Shown: piece by piece, positions 8,178 through 15,786 of the stretch | Layout of the letters: each line of letters starts with the position of its first letter | How positions within the stretch are numbered: the stretch's first letter is position 1 | Assembly: GCA_023415145.1 (NCBI GenBank) | Contig: JAEZLW010000216.1 | Span: forward strand, 1-21,273 | Length of the DNA stretch: 21,273 bases | Direction: 5' to 3' | DNA from: Bacillota bacterium | GTDB taxonomy: Bacteria; Bacillota; Clostridia; Christensenellales; Aristaeellaceae | Made by a program: the position numbers and the translations under genes | The notes under the pieces: generated by a model | The model's database searches: none | The model's input: the letters and a program-made list of their open reading frames with translations, nothing else | What the model was told of the DNA's origin: nothing

Positions 8178-9137
8178 ATGGCCGTATCATCACCTGGCTT
8201 GAAAAAGCAATCTTCGAAAGGTTATCTTGCGAATACCGGGAGACGTATTCTGAAATACAAGGAAAAATACGTCCTTGTCCTTCCCGGTTTGGTATGGTAT
8301 GTCATTTTTGCTTATATTCCGATTTTTGGCCTTTCTTTGGCCTTCAAACAGTATATTGCGAAATTGGGCCTGTTCGCAAGCCCCTGGATCGGGCTGTCCA
8401 ATTTCGAGAACGTGTTCGCCGACCCGGCATTTTTGCAGTCCATATTCACAACGCTGAAAATCAACGCTGGCAGGCTTCTGTTTGTCTTTCCTTTCCCCAT
8501 TTTTTTTGCACTTTTGATCAATGAAGTGCGGCTGGGGCGTTCCAAAAAGATACTGCAGTCCATCTTCACCTTTCCCCATTTCCTTTCATGGGTGATCGTA
8601 GCCAGTGTGATGATCAGCATTCTTGGGCAAAGAGGGATGGTCAACTCATTCTTGGGTGGCGTTTTTGACATGAAGCCCATCAGCTTCCTGGGAACACCCT
8701 CTTACTTTCTGCCAGTGGTATATTTGACCGATATATGGAAAAGCGCTGGATGGAGCGCTATTATCTACATGGCTGCCATATCGGGGATCGACACCGAACA
8801 ATATGAAGCCGCCGAGATTGATGGCTCATCACGGCTGCAGCGTATGTGGTATATCACGCTGCCGGGGATTAAGCCCACCATCTTCGTGCTCTTTATTTTG
8901 GCTGTGGGCTATCTGATGTCAGGCGGTTTTGATCAGATTTTCAATTTGAGCAATCCGGCTACCATCAAAGTTGCGGAAACGCTCGATATGTATATCTATA
9001 GGATTACTTTCCGCGGTTCCGTCGATTTCTCCTATTCTGCCGCGGTTTCCCTGTTTAGATCCTTGATCAATTTGCTGTTGCTGTTTTCAGCCGACCGTTT
9101 CATGAAGCGCGTTGGCGGATCAGGACTGTTGGCCTAG
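8178..9137 (+). CDS. lplB: LplB-type sugar ABC permease
   Basis: This 319-residue inner-membrane permease has about six helices. The first begins after the basic segment RRILKYKEKY with LVLPGLVWYVIFAYIP, the usual opening of LplB/YtcP-family permeases. The ATPase-docking EAA loop is EAAEIDGSS followed by MWYITLPGIKP. I chose ATG 8178, which has AAGGG about 9 bases upstream. The in-frame start at 8112 would place its first codons inside the stable intercistronic hairpin and adds an unrelated 22-residue tail. It pairs with the next permease to form a heterodimeric channel for the binding protein encoded upstream. Confidence 0.93.
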   Translation: MAVSSPGLKKQSSKGYLANTGRRILKYKEKYVLVLPGLVWYVIFAYIPIFGLSLAFKQYIAKLGLFASPWIGLSNFENVFADPAFLQSIFTTLKINAGRLLFVFPFPIFFALLINEVRLGRSKKILQSIFTFPHFLSWVIVASVMISILGQRGMVNSFLGGVFDMKPISFLGTPSYFLPVVYLTDIWKSAGWSAIIYMAAISGIDTEQYEAAEIDGSSRLQRMWYITLPGIKPTIFVLFILAVGYLMSGGFDQIFNLSNPATIKVAETLDMYIYRITFRGSVDFSYSAAVSLFRSLINLLLLFSADRFMKRVGGSGLLA

Positions 9138-9150
9138 TCCAAAAAAGGAG

Positions 9151-10053
9151 TTGATCGTTATTTTAGCGGCAAAGAAGACCCGCAGGGGTTTGCGGGATAA
9201 GTTTGAACTGATGGATGGCATCATTTTGGTACTACTGCTTATGATGGCCGTAATCATTGTTTTTCCGGTATTGAACGTCTTGGCCACATCCCTGGCCACG
9301 CAGAAGGAGGCTGCCGAAAGGCCGCTGCTTTTATTCCCCACCCAGCCTACAATCGATAATTATTACCGGTTGTTTCAGGACCCCCGTATTGCCATTGGCT
9401 ATAAAACGACCTTGCTGATTCTGTTCTTGGGTGTTCCGATCAATCTGTTACTGACCACAAGCTTGGCCTACGGCTTATCCAGAACAAACTTTCCAGGGGG
9501 GAAGTTCATCTTTTACGCGGTCTTGCTGACCATGCTGTTCAACGGCGGCATTGTTCCCATGTATTTGTTGATGCTTCAACTTGGCCTGACCAAAAACATC
9601 TGGTCTGTGATACTTGCATATGGGGTCAACACCTTTTACTTTATTATTACGCGCACATACATGACCACGCTGCCGGATTCCCTGATCGAATCCGCAAAAA
9701 TTGACGGCGCTGACGAGATGCGGATACTTTTTAGCATCATCCTGCCCCTGTCAAAACCTATCCTGGCAACAGTCCTGCTGTTTTATGCGGTGGACAGGTG
9801 GAATGAGTGGTTCAACTCCATGGTTTTTCTCCGCAGAAATGATTTGATACCGCTGCAGCTTGTGCTCCGCACCATTGTTATGGACTCGGTCATTGTGAAT
9901 TCCCTGTCCATCGCGGGGCCGCGTGTTCCCAGGTTTACGGAGGGAATTCAAACTGCCACCATCATGGTCACCATGCTTCCGATTATGTGCTTTTTCCCAT
10001 TCCTGCAAAAATACTTTGTAAAGGGCATCATGATAGGCGCCATTAAGGCGTAG
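9151..10053 (+). CDS. lplC: LplC/YtcP-type sugar ABC permease
   Basis: This is the second channel subunit, about 300 residues. It shows the first helix IILVLLLMMAVIIVFPVLNVLATS, then the DNYYRLFQDP segment, and the EAA loop IESAKIDGADEMRILFSIILPLSKP. The C-terminus FVKGIMIGAIKA is typical of the family. The start is unclear. A strong ribosome binding site AAAAAAGGAG ends at 9150. The TTG at 9151 directly abuts it, and the only codon at normal spacing is ATT at 9160. A further TTG at 9112, inside the previous gene, lacks a binding site. I list 9151 as a compromise; the family-like N-terminus begins near LAAKKTRRG. It lies between its partner permease and the first arabinofuranosidase gene, with gaps of about 20 bp or less. 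Confidence 0.9.
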   Translation: MIVILAAKKTRRGLRDKFELMDGIILVLLLMMAVIIVFPVLNVLATSLATQKEAAERPLLLFPTQPTIDNYYRLFQDPRIAIGYKTTLLILFLGVPINLLLTTSLAYGLSRTNFPGGKFIFYAVLLTMLFNGGIVPMYLLMLQLGLTKNIWSVILAYGVNTFYFIITRTYMTTLPDSLIESAKIDGADEMRILFSIILPLSKPILATVLLFYAVDRWNEWFNSMVFLRRNDLIPLQLVLRTIVMDSVIVNSLSIAGPRVPRFTEGIQTATIMVTMLPIMCFFPFLQKYFVKGIMIGAIKA

Positions 10054-10073
10054 TGAGTTAGAGGAAGCTGCAT

Positions 10074-11576
10074 ATGAGCGTTATGAGAGCATCCATAGAC
10101 ACGAGCAAAAAAGGGCCCCAAATAGACCGGCACGTATACGGGCATTTTTCGGAGCATCTGGGACGGTGCATCTATAATGGAGGATACTGGGTAGGGGAGG
10201 ATTCGCCCATACCCAACGTTCGGGGAATCCGAACAGACATTGTCGAGGCAATGAAAGCCATAAAGGTCCCCAACATACGTTGGCCCGGAGGCTGCTTTGC
10301 CGACGACTACCATTGGATGGACGGTATAGGCCCAAAATCTCAACGCACGCCGATCGTAAATGTTCACTGGGGCGGCATATTGGAGAACAATCATTTCGGC
10401 ACCCATGAATTTATGGATTTATGTGAACAGATAGGCTGCGAACCCTATATTTGCGGAAATGTAGGGAGCGGTACCGTGCGCGAAATGCGGGATTGGATTG
10501 AGTATCTGACAGATGACGGTCCATCCCCCATGGCCCAATGGAGGAGGAGAAACGGTAGGGACAAAGCCTGGGAAATCAATATGTTTGGCGTGGGAAATGA
10601 GAATTGGGGCTGTGGGGGCTTCATGACCGCCCCGCAGTACGCCCAGGAATTTCGAAGGTATGCAACCTATGTCCGAAATTACAAGGTCATGGGGAAAATC
10701 AACTGGTGGCAAGCACCCGATATCCTAAGAATTGCCGGCGGCGCGAACGCGGAAAACTACGAATGGACAGAAACCCTGATGAAATCTGTACCCGCTCATC
10801 TGATGCGGGGCTTGTCCGTGCACTGTTATGTAAAGCCGGGAGAAGAATCCAATGGCGTAAACTTTTCAGATGACAGCTGGTATCAAACTGCCGCCAACAC
10901 ATACGCGAAAGAAGCGCTGTTCAAACGCAATATCGAGATTATGGACTGTTACGACCCGGAAAAAAGGGTGGCAATGGCGGTTGATGAATGGGGCATATGG
11001 GTGGATAACGAGCCTGGGACAGCGCCTGGTTATCTATATCAGCAAAATACGATGCGTTCTGCCTTATGCGCGGCCTTGATGCTGCATATCTTCCATAAAT
11101 ATGCGGATAGAATCCGGATTGCCAATCTTGCCCAAACCATCAATGTCCTGCAAGCCATTCTCCTCACTGAGGGCAGCGAAATGATAAAGACGCCCACCTA
11201 CCATGTGTTTGATCTCTTGAAGGATCATCAGGGTGCAAATTTCGTTCCCGTGGCATGGGTGGAAGAGCCGGAAGTGATCCAAAAAAGTCTTCCGCATGTG
11301 GACTTGTCATCATCCATCAAAGAGGATACGCTGACCGTTTCGTTGATAAACCTTTCTGTGCGGAAGGAAGCCAATGTAGAGATTAAGCTCTTGGCGGCGA
11401 AACCGGTATCCGCATCCGGCAGGTTACTCAGGGGCAAGCCGACAGATCACAACACCTTTGCCAATCCCGATCGTGTGGATACAGCCAATCTTGAGGGGTT
11501 AACCCTTCAGGAAGGCAGCCTGCGTGTATCTCTTCCGCCCTGTGCCATCGCTTCCATAGAGATGAAATTGGGGTGA
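10074..11576 (+). CDS. GH51 alpha-L-arabinofuranosidase (intracellular, PGGCF subtype)
   Basis: This 500-residue retaining glycoside hydrolase of family GH51 should release terminal arabinofuranose from arabinan or arabinoxylan oligosaccharides. The N-terminal signature GHFSEHLGRCIY (residues 23-34) is intact. The substrate loop reads IRWPGGCFADDYHW (68-81). The catalytic acid/base is Glu176 in GVGNENWG and the nucleophile is Glu305 in AVDEWG. The C-terminal 130 residues fit the usual beta-sandwich. There is no signal peptide, so it acts in the cytoplasm on imported sugar. ATG 10074 has GAGGAAG about 6 bases upstream. The PGGCFADDYHW form differs from the PGGNFVSGWNW form of the second GH51 gene in this operon, which suggests the two enzymes handle different linkages. 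The family assignment is firm and the exact substrate is inferred. Confidence 0.93.
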   Translation: MSVMRASIDTSKKGPQIDRHVYGHFSEHLGRCIYNGGYWVGEDSPIPNVRGIRTDIVEAMKAIKVPNIRWPGGCFADDYHWMDGIGPKSQRTPIVNVHWGGILENNHFGTHEFMDLCEQIGCEPYICGNVGSGTVREMRDWIEYLTDDGPSPMAQWRRRNGRDKAWEINMFGVGNENWGCGGFMTAPQYAQEFRRYATYVRNYKVMGKINWWQAPDILRIAGGANAENYEWTETLMKSVPAHLMRGLSVHCYVKPGEESNGVNFSDDSWYQTAANTYAKEALFKRNIEIMDCYDPEKRVAMAVDEWGIWVDNEPGTAPGYLYQQNTMRSALCAALMLHIFHKYADRIRIANLAQTINVLQAILLTEGSEMIKTPTYHVFDLLKDHQGANFVPVAWVEEPEVIQKSLPHVDLSSSIKEDTLTVSLINLSVRKEANVEIKLLAAKPVSASGRLLRGKPTDHNTFANPDRVDTANLEGLTLQEGSLRVSLPPCAIASIEMKLG

Positions 11577-11658
11577 AGCCAAAGCTGCCCAAAGTGGCCG
11601 GGGAGTAAGCATACATCCATGACGAAAACCAGAATATGTTGGGTTAAGGAGAGTTCAA

Positions 11659-13854
11659 ATGATGATCCAGTCAGGCAATTACCTTATGCGGTTTTCATGC
11701 GGCGGTGTGGAAGTGCTTCGTGATGGCGAAGTTTTGTACTTCAACAAACGTCCAATGTATGCCTTCATCAAAACAGCCCTTTCCATCACAGAGTTTTATG
11801 ATGCTCCCTATCAGGAGGTCATTCAGAGTTCCAATGGGGTGACAGCCAGCGGTCTTTTGAAATCCCCGACTGGCGCTGAATTACAATTCAAAGATGTTTA
11901 TGAGCCAAACGGAACAGGCTTTAAAGTCTCAAGAACCGTAACCGTACTAAAGAATATTGACGATTACGGCTTCGCGTCAAAAATCGCGTTTGTTATGGCA
12001 TCATCCGATAACGTGCGCGATTATGATTATTTCGCCCCGGCAAACTGGTACCGCCAGAATGAGTACGCCAAACCGCATGTCTTGGGTTATGATCTTGACT
12101 GTGAATACTTCTGGCGCAGGGAAGTCAATTACACCCTGCCTTTGTTTGCGGCGCAGAGCAAGTCTACAGGCGAAATGGTTATGCTGTCGCGCTGGGCTGC
12201 CGATATAACCATGCGGGATCACAACTTTGTCCAATCAGAACATATTGTGGACAGGAAATTTACCATCGGCTCCATCGGAATCAGCAAGCCCGAGAATGAA
12301 ACGATCAACTATCTTTACTACGGATTCCCGCTGCGCAAGAAAATTGATACGGTGCGCGACGGCCTGACGATTGATTACGTATACCCCGGTGTAGACGGCC
12401 AGATGCCCAGGGTGGACAGGGGATATAATGTCGATTATATGATGCGCACAAAGACAATGACCCGTATGTATCATCCCATGGAAGAGGGCTTTTCTCACAG
12501 TTACGCCATCGGGGTGAATTTCGGCAGATACGATGGTTTCTATCCCATGATGAGGGACGCGTGGCGCACGGTGTATGCGCGGTTGAAGGATCCTGTCTAT
12601 GCGGTGGATCAGGAAATGCAATACCGCAACTGTATGGAATCGCTCACAAAGCTCACAAGGCAGTATGGCGATTCATGGGGGCTGCCGTTCTCCTGCCAGC
12701 TTCCTCAGATGGATGTCTCCAGCGTATCCTTCCAATTTGGTTTTGTGGGGCAGCAGCCGGGCATCGGCTATCAGCTCATTCGTTACGGGGACAAGGAAAA
12801 CCGTCCGGAATCTTATCAAAAAGGCCTGAACATCATTGATTTCTGGGTAAGGACGGCCATGACCGATATTGGCGCTCCGCAGGTTTGCTATAACCCGACG
12901 ATAACCGGTTTTGAACCCATGCCGTTTTGGACAAGGATGATCGCAGACGGCCTTGAGAACATCCTGGACGCCTATGTCTACATGAAGAAAAAGGGGGAGG
13001 AGAAACCCGCATGGCTGGATTTCTGCCTAAAAGCCGCCGACTGGTTTGTACGTATCCAAAATGACGATGGAAGCTGGTATCGCGCGTATAACACAAACGA
13101 CGGTTCCATGCGCATGGATTCAAAAGCCAATACGATCAGCATCGTTCGGTTCCTGATACAATTGTACCTTGTTACAGGGTTTGATACGTATAAGAAGGCT
13201 GCGCTCAAAGCCGGAGAATGGTCCTATCAGAATACTTTCAAGCTCATGGAATATCGGGGTTCCACGTGTGACAACACCGACATCATGGACAATGAATCGG
13301 GTATCTACGCGATATTCGGCTTTCTATCCCTGTATGACCTGACCGGTGAGCAAAAATGGCTCGACGCCCTGATCGGCGCCGCCGATTACACCGAAACATG
13401 GACCTACGCCTGGTCGTTCCCTGTCCGCGTCCTGTGGCCGAACCACCCCTTTACCAAGAATCCTATCAGCGGACAGAGCCCGGTCACGCTTGGCGGCGGT
13501 GGCGGCGATATGTATATGGCAGCCTGCGCCTATGTGTATTACAGGCTGTATGTCATCACCAATGATGAGCATTACAGGGATTACGCTGAGTTCATCCACA
13601 ACAACACGCGCCAGGCAAACGATGTGGACGGAGGCTTTGGCTATGCCCTTCCGGGCCTTTCCCATGAGGGAGGCAGGTTCGGGGATCAAACATTCATGAG
13701 CCATTATCACTGGCTGCCGTGGGTTACCTATGTCGAAATCGATCCCACATCCAGGCTGTATGATACCTTCGGCGCATATGATATCGCCGGTGCGGACAAG
13801 CTTGACCCGAGTGAGCGGGCAGCAAGAAACAGGATCTACGATTCTTTCGCCTAG
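11659..13854 (+). CDS. putative alpha/alpha-toroid glycosidase of unrecognised family
   Basis: I do not recognise the family of this 731-residue protein. The first 300 residues look beta-rich. From about residue 315 the sequence is mainly amphipathic helices rich in W, Y and G, with repeating GxxYQLI, NILDAYVYM, ALKAGEWSY and DALIGAADY segments, as in six-hairpin glycosidases. A glycine run GGGGGDMY lies near 611 and a conserved-looking HYHWLPW near 682. There is no signal peptide or membrane helix, so it is cytoplasmic. ATG 11659 is preceded by AAGGAG at 9 bases. It sits between two GH51 arabinofuranosidases behind a sugar importer, so a glycosidase acting on the same oligosaccharide (arabinoside, xyloside or uronoside) is the natural guess. 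I could not match it to the GH127 or GH105/GH88 motifs I know, and no catalytic residues are assigned. Confidence 0.75.
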   Translation: MMIQSGNYLMRFSCGGVEVLRDGEVLYFNKRPMYAFIKTALSITEFYDAPYQEVIQSSNGVTASGLLKSPTGAELQFKDVYEPNGTGFKVSRTVTVLKNIDDYGFASKIAFVMASSDNVRDYDYFAPANWYRQNEYAKPHVLGYDLDCEYFWRREVNYTLPLFAAQSKSTGEMVMLSRWAADITMRDHNFVQSEHIVDRKFTIGSIGISKPENETINYLYYGFPLRKKIDTVRDGLTIDYVYPGVDGQMPRVDRGYNVDYMMRTKTMTRMYHPMEEGFSHSYAIGVNFGRYDGFYPMMRDAWRTVYARLKDPVYAVDQEMQYRNCMESLTKLTRQYGDSWGLPFSCQLPQMDVSSVSFQFGFVGQQPGIGYQLIRYGDKENRPESYQKGLNIIDFWVRTAMTDIGAPQVCYNPTITGFEPMPFWTRMIADGLENILDAYVYMKKKGEEKPAWLDFCLKAADWFVRIQNDDGSWYRAYNTNDGSMRMDSKANTISIVRFLIQLYLVTGFDTYKKAALKAGEWSYQNTFKLMEYRGSTCDNTDIMDNESGIYAIFGFLSLYDLTGEQKWLDALIGAADYTETWTYAWSFPVRVLWPNHPFTKNPISGQSPVTLGGGGGDMYMAACAYVYYRLYVITNDEHYRDYAEFIHNNTRQANDVDGGFGYALPGLSHEGGRFGDQTFMSHYHWLPWVTYVEIDPTSRLYDTFGAYDIAGADKLDPSERAARNRIYDSFA

Positions 13855-13960
13855 TATATCAAATTTAATCGTAGACTGAAAATCAAGGTCTTTTCGAAGC
13901 GCCTTCGTGGTCGACGTAAGGTCAGACAAGAATTTTTTGATCGTTGTGGAGCGGTGGGAA

Positions 13961-15553
13961 ATGAAGAAAACGGCCAGGGTACATGTGAATCGGAACTTTC
14001 GGATTGGCGATATCTCTCCGCGGCTGTACGGCGCGTTTTTGGAGCCTATTGGGACAATGGTGAATGGAAGTATGTACAACCCCAAGCACCCGACTGCGGA
14101 CGACCGGGGCTTCCGGCACGATTTTATTGATTCGCTTAAATCAACAGGCATCCCCGCCGTACGCCTTCCGGGAGGCAATTTTGTCTCCGGATGGAATTGG
14201 AAGGATTCCATCGGCCCGGTTGAGAAGAGAAAAACGCAGCTCGACACTGCCTGGTTCCAGTACTATACAAATGAAATCGGTCATGACGAGTACCTCAAAT
14301 GGACGCAATTGATAGGTGCCGAGCCCATGTATACAGTCAATCTCGGCACCAGCGGGCTGAACGATGCGCTCCACATCGTCGAGTATACAAATCACAAGTC
14401 CGGCAGCTACTGGTCGGATTTACGCCGTGAATATGGCCGGGAAGCGCCGTATAATGTGAAAACAAGGTATCTTGGGAACGAAATGGACGGGCCCTGGCAA
14501 ATAGGCTCATGGCAAAAGGATCCTCGCGGTTATGGCGTTTTGGCCCACGAGGTTTCCAAAGGCATGAAATGGGTCGATCCGACCATTGAAACGGTTGCGT
14601 GCGTATCTTCTTCGCCATTCCTTTCGCATTATCCCCAGTGGGATTTGGATGTGCTCGCGGAATGCTACGAATCGGTGGATTATATCTCGCTGCATCATTA
14701 TCACATCGCGGCTCCGGGAGATTACGCCGCGCTTCTGGGCGGCTCGTGCTTCTTCGAGGATTACATCAACACGGAGATCGGGCTATGTGATTTTGTTCAG
14801 ACAAAGCTCCGACTGCCCAGAAAGATGATGCTTTCTTTTGATGAATTTGGTACAAGGGAGCAAGCCTTGGGGGAGATCCTCCCCGGCCGCGGAACGGTAT
14901 GGGAGCATGAATACGATACCGCGCGCGAATATGTACGCCATGATCCGGATCATATGTTTGAGAACAAACGGTTCACACGCCATGGCGGGATGCTTGACGC
15001 CCTTACCTCCGCATCCACTTTGCTGACGCTCATCCGCCATGCCGACCGTGTGAAAATCGGTTGCATGACATGGGGCCTGCAAACGCTCGCTGCCACAGAT
15101 CGAAACCACGTGTGGAAACCGATTGCTTATTATCCATTCCAGCAGCTCATGAAATATGGCCGGGGGGTCTCTCTGCAGACAGCCATTGAGTGTGACACGT
15201 ATGATATCCCAGGCTATGCCATTAGTCATCAATTCCAGTACGCGGCACACAAAGGCATCGGCTTTATTGATTCGGCGGCGGCATTCAGTTCTGAAAACAA
15301 CGAGCTGACTGTATTCGTGATAAACCGGGATTGGGAAGGTGACCGGCTGCTGGAGCTTGAAGCAAGTGCTTTTGAAGGATACAGGTTCATTGAACACATA
15401 CAGCTATACTGCGGCGATATGGATTTGATGAATACATTTGAAAATCCCAAAGCTGTCGTCCCAACAGTCAACACGGATGCTGTATGCAGGAATGGAAAGG
15501 TAACTGCTGTCATCAAGAAACTCTCATGGAATGTGTTCCGCTTTGGTGTATAA
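13961..15553 (+). CDS. abfA: GH51 alpha-L-arabinofuranosidase (AbfA-like, altered N-terminal motif)
   Basis: This 530-residue GH51 enzyme is close in layout to the classical Bacillus/Geobacillus AbfA. Active-site residues are in place: Glu28, Arg68 and Asn73 in VRLPGGNFVSGWNW, acid/base Glu174 in LGNEMDGPW, His245/Tyr247 in SLHHYH, and nucleophile Glu295 in SFDEFG. The usual EHLG motif reads EPIGTMVNG here, a notable change next to the substrate pocket. I chose ATG 13961 (GTGGAG 9 bases upstream, and MKKTARVHVNRNF matches the family start); a GTG at 13907 would add 18 unrelated residues. There is no signal peptide, so it acts inside the cell. It is the last gene of the operon, followed by an intrinsic terminator. 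It should remove arabinofuranosyl side groups from imported oligosaccharides; specificity is inferred. Confidence 0.93.
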   Translation: MKKTARVHVNRNFRIGDISPRLYGAFLEPIGTMVNGSMYNPKHPTADDRGFRHDFIDSLKSTGIPAVRLPGGNFVSGWNWKDSIGPVEKRKTQLDTAWFQYYTNEIGHDEYLKWTQLIGAEPMYTVNLGTSGLNDALHIVEYTNHKSGSYWSDLRREYGREAPYNVKTRYLGNEMDGPWQIGSWQKDPRGYGVLAHEVSKGMKWVDPTIETVACVSSSPFLSHYPQWDLDVLAECYESVDYISLHHYHIAAPGDYAALLGGSCFFEDYINTEIGLCDFVQTKLRLPRKMMLSFDEFGTREQALGEILPGRGTVWEHEYDTAREYVRHDPDHMFENKRFTRHGGMLDALTSASTLLTLIRHADRVKIGCMTWGLQTLAATDRNHVWKPIAYYPFQQLMKYGRGVSLQTAIECDTYDIPGYAISHQFQYAAHKGIGFIDSAAAFSSENNELTVFVINRDWEGDRLLELEASAFEGYRFIEHIQLYCGDMDLMNTFENPKAVVPTVNTDAVCRNGKVTAVIKKLSWNVFRFGV

Positions 15554-15600
15554 AGAGATTTTCGCATAATAATCCGGGCACAGGGCAAGCGGCCGGCGCA

Positions 15601-15645
15601 AAAGCCATGGAGGGCAAGGCATTAGGCACTCCGGCTTTTTTGTTT
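15601..15645 (+). terminator. Rho-independent terminator of the arabinoside operon
   Basis: AAAGCC (15601-15606) pairs with GGCTTT (15633-15638), and GGAG (15609-15612) with CTCC (15629-15632), with a two-base bulge between them. A run of six T and then GTTT follows at 15636-15645. It lies 47 bp after the second GH51 stop codon and closes the operon. Confidence 0.75.
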
Positions 15646-15687
15646 CTCCGGCCATTGTCTTTATGAAAAATACATTGTTCAAACCGG

Positions 15688-15716
15688 TTGCCAGCCGACC
15701 AGTTCTGATGTACCAT
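15688..15716 (+). promoter_or_regulatory. promoter of the acid-sugar kinase operon
   Basis: TTGCCA (15688-15693, 5/6) and TACCAT (15711-15716, 4/6) are separated by the ideal 17 bp. The -10 box lies within the palindrome GTACCATGGTAC. Transcription would start near 15723, some 50-65 nt before the kinase gene. Confidence 0.45.
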
Positions 15717-15723
15717 GGTACCA
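15710..15723 (+). promoter_or_regulatory. palindromic candidate operator for the GntR/FCD regulator
   Basis: GTACCATGGTAC (15710-15721) is a perfect 12-bp palindrome, and it overlaps a second one, TGGTACCA (15716-15723). GntR/FadR-type operators often have a GT...AC core such as TGGT...ACCA. Its overlap with the predicted -10 box would give simple repression. The regulator gene at 19035-19715 is the obvious candidate, but binding is inferred. Confidence 0.4.
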
Positions 15724-15786
15724 ATGCCTGAAATGCCGGCAACGCTTTTCTTGTAATCAAAACAGAAGGAAATGGTACGGCTTGCT

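Noticed and set aside
13895..13907. CGAAG-CGC-CTTCG hairpin between the toroid gene and the second GH51 gene
   Set aside because: A 5-bp stem with a 3-nt loop and no T-run is too weak to be called a terminator or attenuator.
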